A stretch of DNA of 64,000 bases from Membranipora membranacea. Its lineage: Eukaryota > Bryozoa > Gymnolaemata > Cheilostomatida > Membraniporidae. Both the position numbers and the translations under genes were made by a program. Of this stretch, positions 24,901 to 35,975 are shown in pieces. Numbering within the stretch: the first letter of the stretch is position 1; each line of letters starts with the position of its first letter. The notes beneath the pieces were generated by a model that was not told the DNA's origin, ran no database searches, and worked only from the letters and a program-made list of their open reading frames with translations. The stretch spans positions 17,904,062 to 17,968,061 of the forward strand of contig OU612074.1 of assembly GCA_914767715.1 (NCBI GenBank). Reading direction: 5' to 3'.

Positions 24901-27900
24901 TAATGAGAATCTGTGTCATATCAAACTCATGAGCAACTTTGCACAATCATTACCAAGACGACATCCGATTTATGATTAGATACAATTTGTCTATAGAAAC
25001 TAGGAGAACATGTGATCATACTCATCATAGTTCAAGCGTTAAGACTGTGCCAGGATAGCTGGTAGTAGTATTTTGCTATCAACTTAGAATGTCACTACCA
25101 ACTACCACGGCACAGTCTGAACAAAACTCACCGAGATTTTGGTGAATATGTAGATGAGCAGAGAGAGGAGTGCCACGGAAAGTCTGATACGGCTACCCCC
25201 AAATCTTAGCCTGAGATACTCGGGCATAGTGGACACTCCGCTAGCTATATACACCGGCATGAATAGCCATCCTAGAATCAGTAACACGAAGCCTGCCTAC
25301 AACCAAGCATGAGAAGATATCTCAACAGGCAACTCCAAATAAATAAACTATGAACAGAGCATAAGCCTGAGAATCCAGGCGAGAGAATAGTCTTCCTGTT
25401 ATCAGTTATACATAACTTCCCTTAAAGTCAGATTTATTAAGTATAAATCGGGGGCTCCTTCATGAAAGCGATGCTAATCCAATAATCTTTTTATCAGTGT
25501 GATGTTTGACTTACACCTATAAACCTGAATGTTTTTCTCAGATTTTGCAAAAAAACAGCACAAAACAACTTAGCCTGCAGGGACATAACTATTCCCACAA
25601 TAAATGTCTATTTACATAATTTATTTCACTAATCACTGATTGATGTGCCTCTGGAAAAGGAAATAGGGAAAGATATGAACGGTACTTTATCCAAAATCTT
25701 GGCACTTCTCCAATGACTCGTGATCGGTGATTTTTTGGGTGAATTGTTTGTTTAATTGTTTTGCGTACCTGGTGCGGGGTAACTGATACGCATACAGGTG
25801 AACCCTGGATTGTTCCACTACATTTGTTAGGAGATCAATCAGCTATCAGAAAATTAAAATTTCCCCTAATAACATTACTTCCTTGTAAAGTCAGCCTTGG
25901 TATCCCGTTAAAATTTATGAACACAGTCTCCGCTACCATAACCGCATATGGAATACTATTAGCTCCCTATCTGACATGAAGCCTGCATCCAGCAACAATT
26001 TGATACTTCTACATCACAACATAAGGTCATTATATAAAAAGATGTTTTATTATGAAAGCCTCAATCTTTTTAAGTCAACCGACATTTTTTCTGTTTCTGA
26101 AACATGGCTCACTTCTGATATTCCAGATAGTAGTTCGATCGTAGTTGTACTAGTTTTATCATATAGAGCTATAGTTTAAGAGCTCCAACTGTGCTGAGAG
26201 TGCTCAGAGTAGCAATCCATTACCAACCACTTTCCTTTCCCTACTACCAGCTTTCCTGGCATTACTAATAAGGAGGTAGATATAGGTTTGACTTACCTGG
26301 ATCTCATATAAAGCTACAGAGATTCCAAGTTTTGCAGCCCGTCCTGTCAGTCCTATGAAATGTTCTGTTCCGATATTAGAGCTAAACATCGAGAAGCCAA
26401 CCTGAGACCAATAAAACATAAAGATGGTAAATCTCTACTCTAAATGTGTGCAGTTTAGCTCCTGAGTGACTTAGTGATAGCAAGGAATAATATTAAGGCA
26501 AATCTTTATTCGGCAATGAGTGTGTACGATCATAGATTTCAGGATTTCGAGCATATGCAAAATTGGGAATTGTTCCTCTTGCAAACACTTAATTCATCTG
26601 GGGTAATATTCATGTGGAGAACGGACTAATAACTATGCATGATCAAAGCATAAAAACCTCTTCTCAGCTCTAACAGTCAAGGGATTAACACTGACCAATA
26701 AAATTACTCAGCATCACATGATGGAATATTTCAACTTTGAAGGTAATTCTTCTCAAAAAAGATTGCTAATATAACAAAACTGCATGATCACCTTTTGACT
26801 CTTATCGCTTCACAGCCTAATGACTTACAAAATTCACACTGCCCATGGCTGATTAGTGCATTATTCACTTTACTGTACTTTCTCTTCTAGTTTATAGAAT
26901 GCCCCACACCCTATATACGGGAACATAGGGAACCCTGAGATCCGCCCAGCACAATTCATTGGTTTTTCACTTAACAGGATAATTTGACTAACAGTGTAAG
27001 TTATCCCCACTTACTGGTATCCAGTGTAAACTCCTGTTGGCAAGGAAGTAACCATCCACACTTCCTCTGTTCATTGTGGACGCCTGGCAGTAAGAGAACA
27101 TCAATGTAAGGATAAACAACAGTGATATTAGCTAGCCTGGGCAGGTTGTCGGGGGTGGTTAGACGGGCGGGGGGGGCATCACCCACCTCCGACAGCATGC
27201 CCAGGCTAGATAGTAGTCATACATATTGAAAAAGATGGAAAATTTGATATCCTTGGTCGTGATTGCTAAGATCAAAGTGTCACTGCCAATGGGCGATTGG
27301 TGGCTGTATCAGTTTTTGGCAGCTTGCTGCACACACACGATCGGGAGGTCCTCTATGGCCTCACCTCTAGGATGCATTCTAGTTTTCTAAGATGTATCAC
27401 ACTCTCAGTAGGAGGATTTTGGGCAACTTGCCTCCATCTGTTTTTTCATAAACAGGGCGATGGGTAGTTCTTATAATTATTTTTAAGAGGCACAATTGCT
27501 CAACTCATTTGAGCATGCTCCCATGTAACGCTACATGTTGATATAGACAGGAGTAAAGCTGACGTGGCATTTCAACAACAAAAATTTTAATGAGAGTACA
27601 GCAGTGTTACGCCCAAAAGAAAAACAGGCAACATTCTCTCAGAAAGGTTGAAGTCCCCCATTAATTTTGATGAGATAAACTGTTGGCTCAGTGTTGCTGA
27701 TTTTGCCGAATTTCAGCCCAAAAATGTTAACCGAGTAACTTACAAGAAATCCTACTATGAGCACTATAACAAAGCAGACGGAAATAGCTAAAGTGTCCTG
27801 CCATTGAATCTCTCCAACTAAAAACAGAAAGATATGAGATAGACTTATGTCTGATCTGACTAACTAGAGCACATCATTATTAGTCAACTTGACTCTGACC

Positions 27901-28211
27901 AACCAGCGCCACAAACTATAGCTGGTTGGTCATAGATAAATGACTTGATTGGCTTATGGTGTGGTACAGATCTGAGTTTGATACAGCTGTGAGTTAGGTA
28001 CAGATATGTGTTTTGTTTATTATAGAACATCAAGTATTATGGATCACAAAGTCTTATCATAAGTAAAAGCAAGCAATTAACAAAAAACTCATCGATTCCA
28101 ATTATGTACGCTTTAGTGTTCATGTCACTCATAAATAACTTTCTCCTATTCGGTTGAATATTTTAATTTGAAACGGGCTTGAAACTTACGATTCAGGTTA
28201 CTGGAAATCAT
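15943..28211 (-). CDS. SLC5-family sodium/solute cotransporter, copy B (18 exons)
   Basis: Tandem paralogue of copy A with the same 18-exon structure and phases, 815 residues. Exons: 28190-28211, 27744-27817, 27015-27083, 26297-26401, 25132-25296, 24646-24832, 24199-24283, 23777-23915, 23358-23493, 22361-22474, 20880-21033, 20044-20212, 19490-19705, 18858-18924, 18039-18173, 17459-17686, 16634-16783, 15943-16175 (stop TGA). Exon 8 has an in-frame 6-nt insertion relative to A (adds Ser-Val); other exon lengths are equal. Core transmembrane exons are almost unchanged, while exons 14-16 of the cytoplasmic loop carry more substitutions. The same Arg replaces the usual sugar-site Gln. No stop or splice loss was seen, so it is probably functional. 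Introns hold a MITE, a foldback element, a LINE piece and the 31-bp array. Confidence 0.92.
17029..17300. mobile_element. TA-flanked MITE in intron 16 of copy B
   Basis: A 272-bp insertion with terminal inverted repeats CCCTACAGGACAAAAA and (reverse) CCCTGCAGGACAAAAA, flanked by TA on both sides (17027-17028 and 17301-17302). Copy A has the empty site. Copy C carries a degraded version at about 45240-45482. The TA duplication and size point to a Tc1/mariner-mobilised MITE. Its interior is rich in TCGCGA-type motifs. Confidence 0.8.
20637..20770 (+). repeat. Copy B version of the short inverted-repeat element
   Basis: Orthologous to 6856-6990 in copy A. It has the same box-A-like start and the same 5' arm (AAGTGCTCAGAC), with a 3' arm that has drifted (AGGAGCACTT). 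It predates the A/B duplication. Confidence 0.5.
21195..22234. mobile_element. 1.04-kb foldback transposon in intron 10 of copy B
   Basis: An almost fully palindromic insertion. The left arm starts CATAGACTTAATAATAAACC and the right arm ends with its complement; the arms are roughly 500 bp each with small differences, around a short spacer near 21680-21760. It is flanked by an 8-bp duplication, GTCACATC on the left (21187-21194) and GTTACATC on the right (22235-22242). Copy A has the empty site with a single GTCACATC near 7402. No transposase is present. The 8-bp target and long arms fit a foldback relative of hAT-, P- or Merlin-type elements; superfamily not assigned. Confidence 0.88.
24398..24645 (-). 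repeat. 31-bp tandem array (8 units) abutting the exon 6 splice donor, copy B
   Basis: Counterpart of the copy A array, with eight 31-bp units filling exactly 248 bp from the first base of intron 6. Unit order is the same at both ends, and the length difference lies in the middle units (units 2-4 by my count). The array existed before the duplication and changed copy number afterwards. Confidence 0.9.
25970..26150 (+). pseudogene. LINE endonuclease N-terminal fragment in intron 4 of copy B
   Basis: The plus frame 25976-26179 reads [14 protein letters not shown] and then [15 protein letters not shown]. The pattern of N-I-R-S-L near the start followed by S-E-T-W-L is the opening of the apurinic-like endonuclease domain of APE-type LINEs (jockey/CR1/RTE group). 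Everything after the first 60 or so residues is missing. The matching place in copy A (about 10800-11480) holds unrelated sequence. Confidence 0.65.
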
Positions 28212-29487
28212 TGTTCACTACACTCTGCGATAGTTGGGTGTGAATTCCAGTGAGGCTCTTTTCTCAGCAGCAGAAAATATTTTATCACTCCATCCACTGT
28301 TGTTCTCCAAATGGAATGAGGAAAAAGTCGACAAGAGGCTTTATATGGTTAGTTAATAAACACTAATATTTATAAATGTATCCGATAAAAAAAGATTTAT
28401 TATCAGTTTTATGTTATTATTAGATAATGAGACGTGACACTAATGTACGTCAAATACATCTGAATTTTACATTCTCTTTCACGTCCTCTCAACCAATGGC
28501 AATTTTTGATCTAGCGACATTATACCTCCTATATGTAAGAAAACAGTGCGTATAATATTGGAGTCATTCTATTCAACCGTATAGTAAGTAATGGCTTTGT
28601 TGTACATCACCACATTTCTAACAAAGAGGTTATGCACTAAAAAAGCTGTTTGCTCTGCCAGAGGGGATGTATTTCAAAATGAGTGACTTAAACGACTGAA
28701 TTGAATGTAGGGATCAAACCTGTGATGATTGACACGGTGATTAGTCAGGGCTGGTCAGCTACTTGTCTATACCATGTTTAAAAGATTCTGGTAGTTCAAG
28801 ACCATGAGTCAAATCCATCAAAATTTGTATTCATAGTTATGTCCTCATGACAAGAGAACAGATAACTCCTTGCAGAAGAAAACCACATTCATGAATAAAG
28901 ATAATAGTCATAGCATAAACGATAATTGAGTATCAGGATGATGAGAACAATAAAAAAAGTTGCTCGACGTCCCTGGTTTTCGAATCATATTAATTTTGTT
29001 TTCCTATTAAGTCACCAAGACATAAATGAGACCTTGCACAAACAAAAAATTATAACTAAACTGGTATGACAAGACAAATTTTTACAGTTATTCACATGTA
29101 TTATTGCTAATGCTGGCCTTGCCATAATTTTTACATAATGGGTTGCTATAAACGTATTAGCCTTCCTTTGGAACCCACATGTTGACGATGGTTCATGGTA
29201 ACTCTTTTCCCACCAAAAAACCGATAGGTTTGGAGGTGGTATTAAGGTAATGCCCATGAAGCAACTCTCATAGGGGACTTCTGACAACTTATGTGGCAGC
29301 TGAGCCCTATTTTTGCACACAATAAACACCTACAGTTTTGCCTATCCATCCTCAATTATTGTCAAGATAACTAGATTCATACCTGGTCTTCTCTTTGGGA
29401 GTAGTATGAAAAACAGCAGGTGATGCTATGCCATAGAAAACTTGCAACAGCCAGCACAGGTTTTTTGGCTTTTTCTAGCCATTTTTA

Positions 29488-29527
29488 TTCAATCCCATAG
29501 ACATAGTTCTGTCTATGTCTATGAGGT
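29488..29527. repeat. Palindrome inside the Helitron-like element
   Basis: CCCATAGACATAG is followed at once by CTATGTCTATG, a near-perfect hairpin. The other Helitron-like copy has the same motif near 44475-44515. Confidence 0.7.
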
Positions 29528-29569
29528 TGCATAAAAATGTTTTGTCTATGTGCAATCCTCAATCATCAG

Positions 29570-29835
29570 TGCAACTTAATAAAGCCTAAGTGCCTGGGCA
29601 AAATGTGTAAAATCTGCTTCAATAGAAATGTTGATTGTTAAAATTTGCTCAAATAGAAATTTCTATGGTTCAAAGGCTAATATCTAAAAGAACAGTCATA
29701 CCTGAGCAAATCATTTAAGCCTTAGTGCCTGGTCAAAGCGTTTAAAATCTGCTTTAATAGTAGTATCAATGGTTCAAAGCCATCTGCTTTGATAGAAATT
29801 TCCAAGGTTCAAAGGCTAATCACTAAAGCACCTGG
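29570..29835. repeat. Degenerate tandem repeat of about 130 bp
   Basis: Successive units contain AAATCTGCTT, AGAAATTTCTATGGTTCAAA and GGCTAAT, with TTTAAGCC and TGCCTGG between. At least two units are visible, and the same block appears reversed at about 44175-44420. Confidence 0.6.
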
Positions 29836-29859
29836 GCATATTAAAGCACAGTTTACATA

Positions 29860-30185
29860 GCCAGGATGAATAGCTCAGTGTGTAGAGCATCTTTCTTTTG
29901 CTCACTGTTTATTAAGAATGTTGTGGGTTCAAGTCCCAACATGGTCAGATTTTTTTCCAAATGGGTGCTTTATAACTGGAGCATTTTTACCGTAATCTTC
30001 TACTGCTATTGAGTTGTTTTCTGCAAGTACCCAACAGCTCAGTGAGCTATTGAAATACATCCAAATACCGCCAAAGCGCCCCTCCCAGCCACGCCTACGG
30101 CGTGTGGATCAGGCTGCGCCCGATCATTACGCTCATCTCTAAAAAGTCAGTGAGTGAAATTTTTTAGAATATACGGCTCTAGATA
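29860..30185 (+). mobile_element. tRNA-derived SINE-like insertion
   Basis: This stretch is missing from the second Helitron-like copy, so it is a later insertion. It starts with a tRNA-like head: box A TAGCTCAGTGTGTAGAGC (29871-29888) and box B GGGTTCAAGTCCC (29925-29937), with D and T stems visible. The acceptor stem pairs only partly and there are extra bases before the D arm, so it is not a working tRNA gene. The body ends in an unrelated section with a GC-rich part near 30080-30115. Confidence 0.6.
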
Positions 30186-30727
30186 TACCCATTGTTTAAA
30201 TCTGTGCTCTTAGGAGTTATCTTATAAATTAATTGTCATGTAATCTGCTTTACACTTCTCCCATGTGAGTTTAAATAACAGCAGCTATTGCTATGATTTC
30301 TTAATTATTTTCATTCATTCATGCAAACTTATTATAAGATTATAATATTTTTCAGTTCTCTTATAGTAGCTGCCCATGTACGGCCTGTCATAAGTTCAGA
30401 TAGCGGCAATTGCAATCTCCTTATTATGTTAATTTTTTATCTAGACCAAATCGCCTGTATAATTTGTTGTGTCGTTGTATTTGTGACGTTTAACACCAAT
30501 AATAGATATTCCTATTCGTTAAAAGCTTGCCACAGTTCTTTGTTTACCAGGCAGCATATATGACATGAGATGAATTATGTCTCAGTAACAAATACCTAAT
30601 GGGCCGCAAAATAAGCTGTGGGTTTAATTCTCAGACATAGTTGTGTTTGTGAGATATTGTCCGATTTTAGAATTTTACACCGCTGATTCCTATTGGGTGG
30701 AAGTAAAAGTCCTGCATACCTCTAGAT

Positions 30728-31454
30728 CAGCTGTCGGCAACCTGGTCTATTTTCCAGTGCGGCCTAATGAACAATATTTTGCGGGCTGATTGTGGCCTTA
30801 TGCCTGAAAAGATATATATTACACATTAATTTCGATCCCCATCTCGCAATTTGTAATCCTGATATTCAAGTATGTAGGCACAATATATTTCAAAATAGTG
30901 GCATGTAGCTTCCAAAGCCGTTTCTAGACATAATCATCTTAACTGTATTGGTGTTAACTCCTTTTTCAAGTGCTTTATTTTCAAAATAACCTAGAATGGT
31001 GACCTTTGGAAATTCGAATAAAATTTTTTGTTAATATCATAGTAATTAGTTTTTTTAGCAAATCTGTCACCTTGAACAAGAAATGCAGATGAGTATCAAC
31101 AAGTTTTCATGTTACAAATGCTCCTGCTTTATCGCTGAAATGTTCCAGATTGCATCTAATTTTACAGGCATTCGCAAAACAACTTCCCCGTTGCGGAGGG
31201 GTGCCAGCACCCCTCCCACACCCACCCTGCCCTTTTCCATACACATGCAAAACTTCACAAGATTTTTTAAATTAGTATTTCTGTTGGGCTGAAGTTCCTT
31301 ACAACATACCACGGCTTTTACAAATAAATCTGTTTTAGTTTGTACATAGTTGTTACTCCGGTTCCGATTTTTTACCTGTAAGATATGTTGCGCCTAATTG
31401 TGTTGAGCCTGTGTAAAATGTGGAATTTTTTTAGAAAAAGATTGCCCACCCATG
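30728..31454. mobile_element. Non-autonomous hAT-like element, first of an inverted pair
   Basis: Ends CAGCTGTCGGCAACCT and (reverse) CATGGGTGGGCAATCT, flanked on both sides by CTCTAGAT (30720-30727 and 31455-31462). The 8-bp target duplication and these ends fit hAT. The interior is rich in GGCCGC/GCGGCC remnants and lacks a transposase. The single element in the inverted Helitron copy (43031-43819) corresponds to this one. Confidence 0.82.
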
Positions 31455-31462
31455 CTCTAGAT

Positions 31463-32349
31463 CATGGGTGGGCAACCTTTTCTTGAAAAAGGCCACATTT
31501 TATGCCAGATCAACTCAAAAGGCCGCAACATATTTTTCAGGGATAAAATTGGAACTGGAGTAGCAATTTTGGCATTTCCACTTGTGTAAAAACTAAAACA
31601 GATTTATGTTTAAAAACTGCAGTATGTTGCAAAAACCATCAACTCAGCAGAAATATTGGTTTATCTAATCTTCTTGAGTTTCGTGATGTCATTTTACCTC
31701 ATGATTTGATTGTGTACATGTCTGTATCCCCATGTTTCATGTGTAAGACAAAGAGGAGGGTAGGTGCGGGAGGGGTGCTGTAGCGCCCTCCCAGGGGTTA
31801 ATGTGTAAATAAAGTTCATACAGGACTGTTTTGATGGACAAGGAAGTATTTTCGCGGAGCGAAAATATTTTTTTAAAAATATTTTTCGTCTCCTGCCAAA
31901 GTTTTCACCTCACAGCTCCTACCCTCTCTCAAAGTAGGGAAATTTTCGCAAATGATTGTGAAATGAAGAATTCAATATGGAACATTTCAGCCATAATGCA
32001 GGAGCACTTGTCACAAAGGAAATTTTTGTCCACAGAGACTGTTTTGCAAAAAAAAAATTACTATTATGTTTGAGAAACTTGTAATTTTAACATCCAAAGG
32101 TCACTGTTTTGTGTTATTTCGAAAGGACAACAACTTGATTAAGTAGAAAGAGTGGCTGGGAAGCTAAGCTACAAGCATAATACAGAATTTTGAGCTTGCA
32201 GAGCACTATGCATACTTGGTTCTCCACATAAAAAAAGGGGAACCAAAAGTAATGTATAAAAAGTTTTACAGGCATAAGGCCACAATTAGGCCGCAAAACA
32301 TTAGCCATTAGGCCGCACTGGCAAAATGGCCGCAGGTTGCCCACAGCTG
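31463..32349. mobile_element. Non-autonomous hAT-like element, second of an inverted pair
   Basis: Starts CATGGGTGGGCAACCT and ends AGGTTGCCCACAGCTG, the mirror orientation of its neighbour. It is bounded by CTCTAGAT at 31455-31462 (shared with the first element) and 32350-32357. It therefore went into, or arose at, the same 8-bp site as the first element. No intact transposase frame. Confidence 0.82.
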
Positions 32350-33165
32350 CTCTAGATCAATATTGATCCATTTGCCTAAATTCGGAGTTGTTTTTCCTCC
32401 AATGGACAGGGGAGCAACTCCGAATACAGACAAATAAATCGTATATTTGTTCACTCTGACCAGTGAGCCATGAGTGAACTAAGCTATGATCTGTCCAACT
32501 GAGCCGAATAGTTTTGCTCCTTTTCGGTGGTCTCTGATCTTATCAGTTCTAGTTAAATATCAGTAAGTATATACTAAGTATTACTGTTAAACTGCGATTT
32601 GTACACTTCTATTATATCTTGTTAGTTTATTAGCTTGTTGAGAAATTGATGATGCTGCCCTAGTCTCCAATGAATTTGGGTCATACAAGAAGTCGTATTC
32701 TGATTAATACCACTACTGAGACCCTTTTATGCAGTCAAAGTGAAACCATAGCAATGCTAGAAACTAAATTCCAACATAATTTGACCGACCAACTAAAGAT
32801 TGCCAGCATTTTTATCTAATCACTCCTTGCTGAGAGAATGGGACCTGCCACAGACTCTATAGATTTAGTCAGAATTTGAATTTGCAGTCAATAAATCCGG
32901 GATTCAACATCCAAATCATCTTCAGCTTGTCTGAATTGTGCCGGTCCCCTGCAGCAAAAAATGTGAAATTGAAAAATGCTAAGCAAATTCATTTCAAATA
33001 AATGGATTAATTACTAAAGTTTTGTCTTTTGCAACCCTTGTGTGCAATAATGTCATTTTGACTATTTCGTCTCCCATTTTGCCTGTTTCTGCTGCTATAA
33101 TTATAACATAATGAGTAGAATAGCGAGATAATCAAAAATATTATTATATGAGTCCAATTAAGGAT

Positions 33166-35070
33166 TATTTGGTAGATCACCACCTGCCTGAAAGATAATG
33201 GTATTTCTGCAATCAATTTGCCTATTTCTATCTCCTATTTTTCCTATTTCTGTAGTTACAATTATAACATAATGAGATTTTGGAAATATGATACAGTTAT
33301 AAGACACGTTAAAATCTGAGAAAAACACCTACTACTTCCAGGTCGATTGGATGTTCACATAACCCACAATCTACTCCACATAATTCAGACTTTATACCCT
33401 GTTAATTCAGATACCATATATTGGTCCCTACAGTCAAATCTCAACGCATTCATATGCCACTTCATTCAGGCTTTGCTTGATTAGCACAACATCCGGTGGT
33501 CCTCAGAGAGGTTTTTATTTAGGGGAAAAAACTGACACATTGTAAGATGTGTTTTAACAGCCAGGCAGTCGAGAGCTTTTAACAAGCAAAAGATGGTGGG
33601 TTTATTGTCTCAAAGTTAGCGAAGGTTTTCCTAAGATTCAAAATAAGGGCATATTTAGGCTTCTGTTTTGGGAGTGGCATATGGTCATAGCCAACGTTGT
33701 ATTGTGCTCAGACAACTGCAGGTGCGAGTTTGTGGCATTACGTTATCAAACAAAAGGTAATGCCTCACTCACAGCCGTCTTAGCATATATACTTAGGTGG
33801 GTGTATTGTTACGGATATCCTTGTCTACCATAGGAATGAGGTAAGATATAGCTCCTCCTGATTGTTTGTCTGTCAGATAAATAATCAACGGAACTTACAC
33901 CTTCACCTACACGGTGAAATCTGACCAGGTTTGTAATATGAAGGGTTCACTTAAATGGTATTGTCTGCTTCCTGCAGCAGTAACAACACTGATAGGGATT
34001 AACTTCTCAATGACATGTCTGATAGAGAATTTGTTTTGCTGATCTGTACCTTTCAGGTCTGCCTACCTGCCATTCTTGCAGTAGAAATAAAGTGAGGACA
34101 TACACAAGTTGCAATGGTAGGATGTATTGGATTTGTGTTTGACATCCATCAAAGTGGTCTGGCCTGTGTCTGACCGTGCTGGAGTATGCCATCTATCTTG
34201 GCCTTCGCGGTCATTTTTCGACCCGCAACGTAAGCTCAACCTGCTTCAGTGTAAGTTGGTGCTGCAGAAACGCAGCCATTATACTGTCATAATTATAGCC
34301 TCCGATTGAGTATTGATTGAGTATACTTACGACAGGTTAGTGGCTTAGGGTTTGGGATATGGGAAGACAGGGTGTTGATATTAAAAGGTTTTGTCTGAAC
34401 TATTCAACAGGCATGAATTCGATCCATAAATTTTTCAAGTAAAAACAAATTGCCTGAATGATGCTGTGCACTGATATATATGAATTTATATCAATGATGC
34501 TGTGTATAAGAATGAGTGCGGTCCCAAATCAAGCCAAAATCCTTATCACCTAAATGAATGTATGTGCTGATAGATTAACAGTCCATCGAAGATAGAGTTA
34601 GAATAGGCAAGAAATGTTACTCAACCTGCCAAAACCTTTGAAATTCTAATCTGTATACTGCAATGATTTTAATATAGCAATAATAATAGATATAATAATT
34701 ATAATTGTAATTTTTAATAATAATTTTCAAAATTACAAGAATAGCCCTGATTATAAACCTCGTCTCCAGCCACTGGTTGGTGGTAATAACATTTAACAAT
34801 AATACTGAAAACTGCGCAATAACATAATTATCTATGAGGGCTTCTCAATCATAAGTCATAATTGATTATGACATCATAAATAGAGAAACCATAAGGGATT
34901 TATTCTAACGAATGCCACCTGGAATGCCACCTCGTCATAGTGCTTTATAGGAAGGGCACCTGCAGAGTAAAACACAACCCGTCATCTGAAATGACCGGCT
35001 CTTGATAATTTATCTAAATTTGAGTGTTATGTCACATTGACATCTGTGTTGCTGACAAAACACAACCTTG
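33166..35070. other. Spacer between the copy B and copy C blocks, no gene recognised
   Basis: Single-copy sequence between duplicated blocks. It contains a local duplication (a CTATTTC/CCTATTTCTG motif followed by ATTATAACATAATGAG near 33060-33120 and again near 33210-33275), a diverged copy of the short inverted-repeat element (about 33690-33800) and AT microsatellite-like sequence near 34675-34730. No coding exon was seen on either strand. Confidence 0.6.
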
Positions 35071-35975
35071 AAAGACATCTCTGAGTTGTTTGAGTCACAG
35101 TGAACTTGAATTGAATAAACTAGTACTAAATTCACTTCCACCATCAGAAATCAAGAGATGAATCTCTTTAATATTCAACAATTTGTGCACTCCAAGCAGC
35201 TGATTGCCTCACCACTGTACCTATAACTTATCATTACTCAGTCTTGCTAGCTAACTGATTGGCTCATTCTCTCCGACCTCATAGCCAAACACATTGTCTA
35301 GTTAACAAGAACCAAAACTCAAAACTACTTTCCTTTCTCTCAGATGCTATGTGTAGCAGTTCTGCATTCTTCCGGCTCTGTATTAATAATTGCGCAGAGT
35401 TGTGTATTCTTTTTCATCCCCATGCCTATTTTTCCCTTATCATTGACAATCCCTTTCATGAAGAATTTAGCTCAATGTAAACATCTATGCAATACATATC
35501 TTAAGTATCAACAAGTATTTTCTAACTTTATCTGACAATTTGTGTGTATGCAAAGATTTAGAGCCCTTATAACACCTTGGTCCATGATTGTGCTCTTTTG
35601 TACCCTTGGCCTATAGCTCCTTGGTGGATTCCAATTTTACCCCTTATTGGTTGTTTCTGGAGGTTCAAATCCTTCGTTTTGAAATTTGATATCTGTGCAT
35701 TTGAATTTAGACCCAAATAAATCAGGCTCCATATAATACAATGATTTTTTATGTGATTTGAATGTGATTTTTTAAATATCATTTGATATATTTGTATTTA
35801 TCTACATAGAACTAGTTCTATACTCTAACCAGGTCATTTGCTTACATTTTTTTTCAACATTTATGAATTATCGATATTTGTAGCAAATATATTAGCAAAT
35901 AAAACCAAAGTAGTAGAACTCTTTTATCCTGGTTTTTGGTGATAGCGTAGGCTGTATATGTAGACATTATTGGAG
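35071..35975. repeat. Downstream flank of copy C, duplicate of 42-945
   Basis: Collinear with the flank of copy A, including the paired minus-strand open frames. From about 35985 the sequence also matches the flank of copy B. Confidence 0.75.

Larger units (their letters stand above)
29208..32552 (+). mobile_element. Helitron-like element in the 5' flank of copy B, with nested insertions
   Basis: Comparison with the empty site at 14800-14820 gives exact ends: the element starts TCCCACC and ends TTCTAG, inserted between two T residues with no target duplication. Just inside the 3' end is a small hairpin, CTGAT-CTT-ATCAG (32534-32546). A 5'-TC end, a CTRR-type 3' end preceded by a hairpin, and insertion without duplication are the marks of Helitrons. 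No Rep/helicase gene is present, so it is non-autonomous. It contains a tRNA-like SINE, two hAT-like elements and local repeats. A second, shorter copy is at 42853-44789, inverted. Confidence 0.82.

Noticed and set aside
29860-29947. A functional tRNA gene
   Set aside because: Acceptor stem pairing is incomplete and the spacing before the D arm is wrong; better explained as a SINE head.
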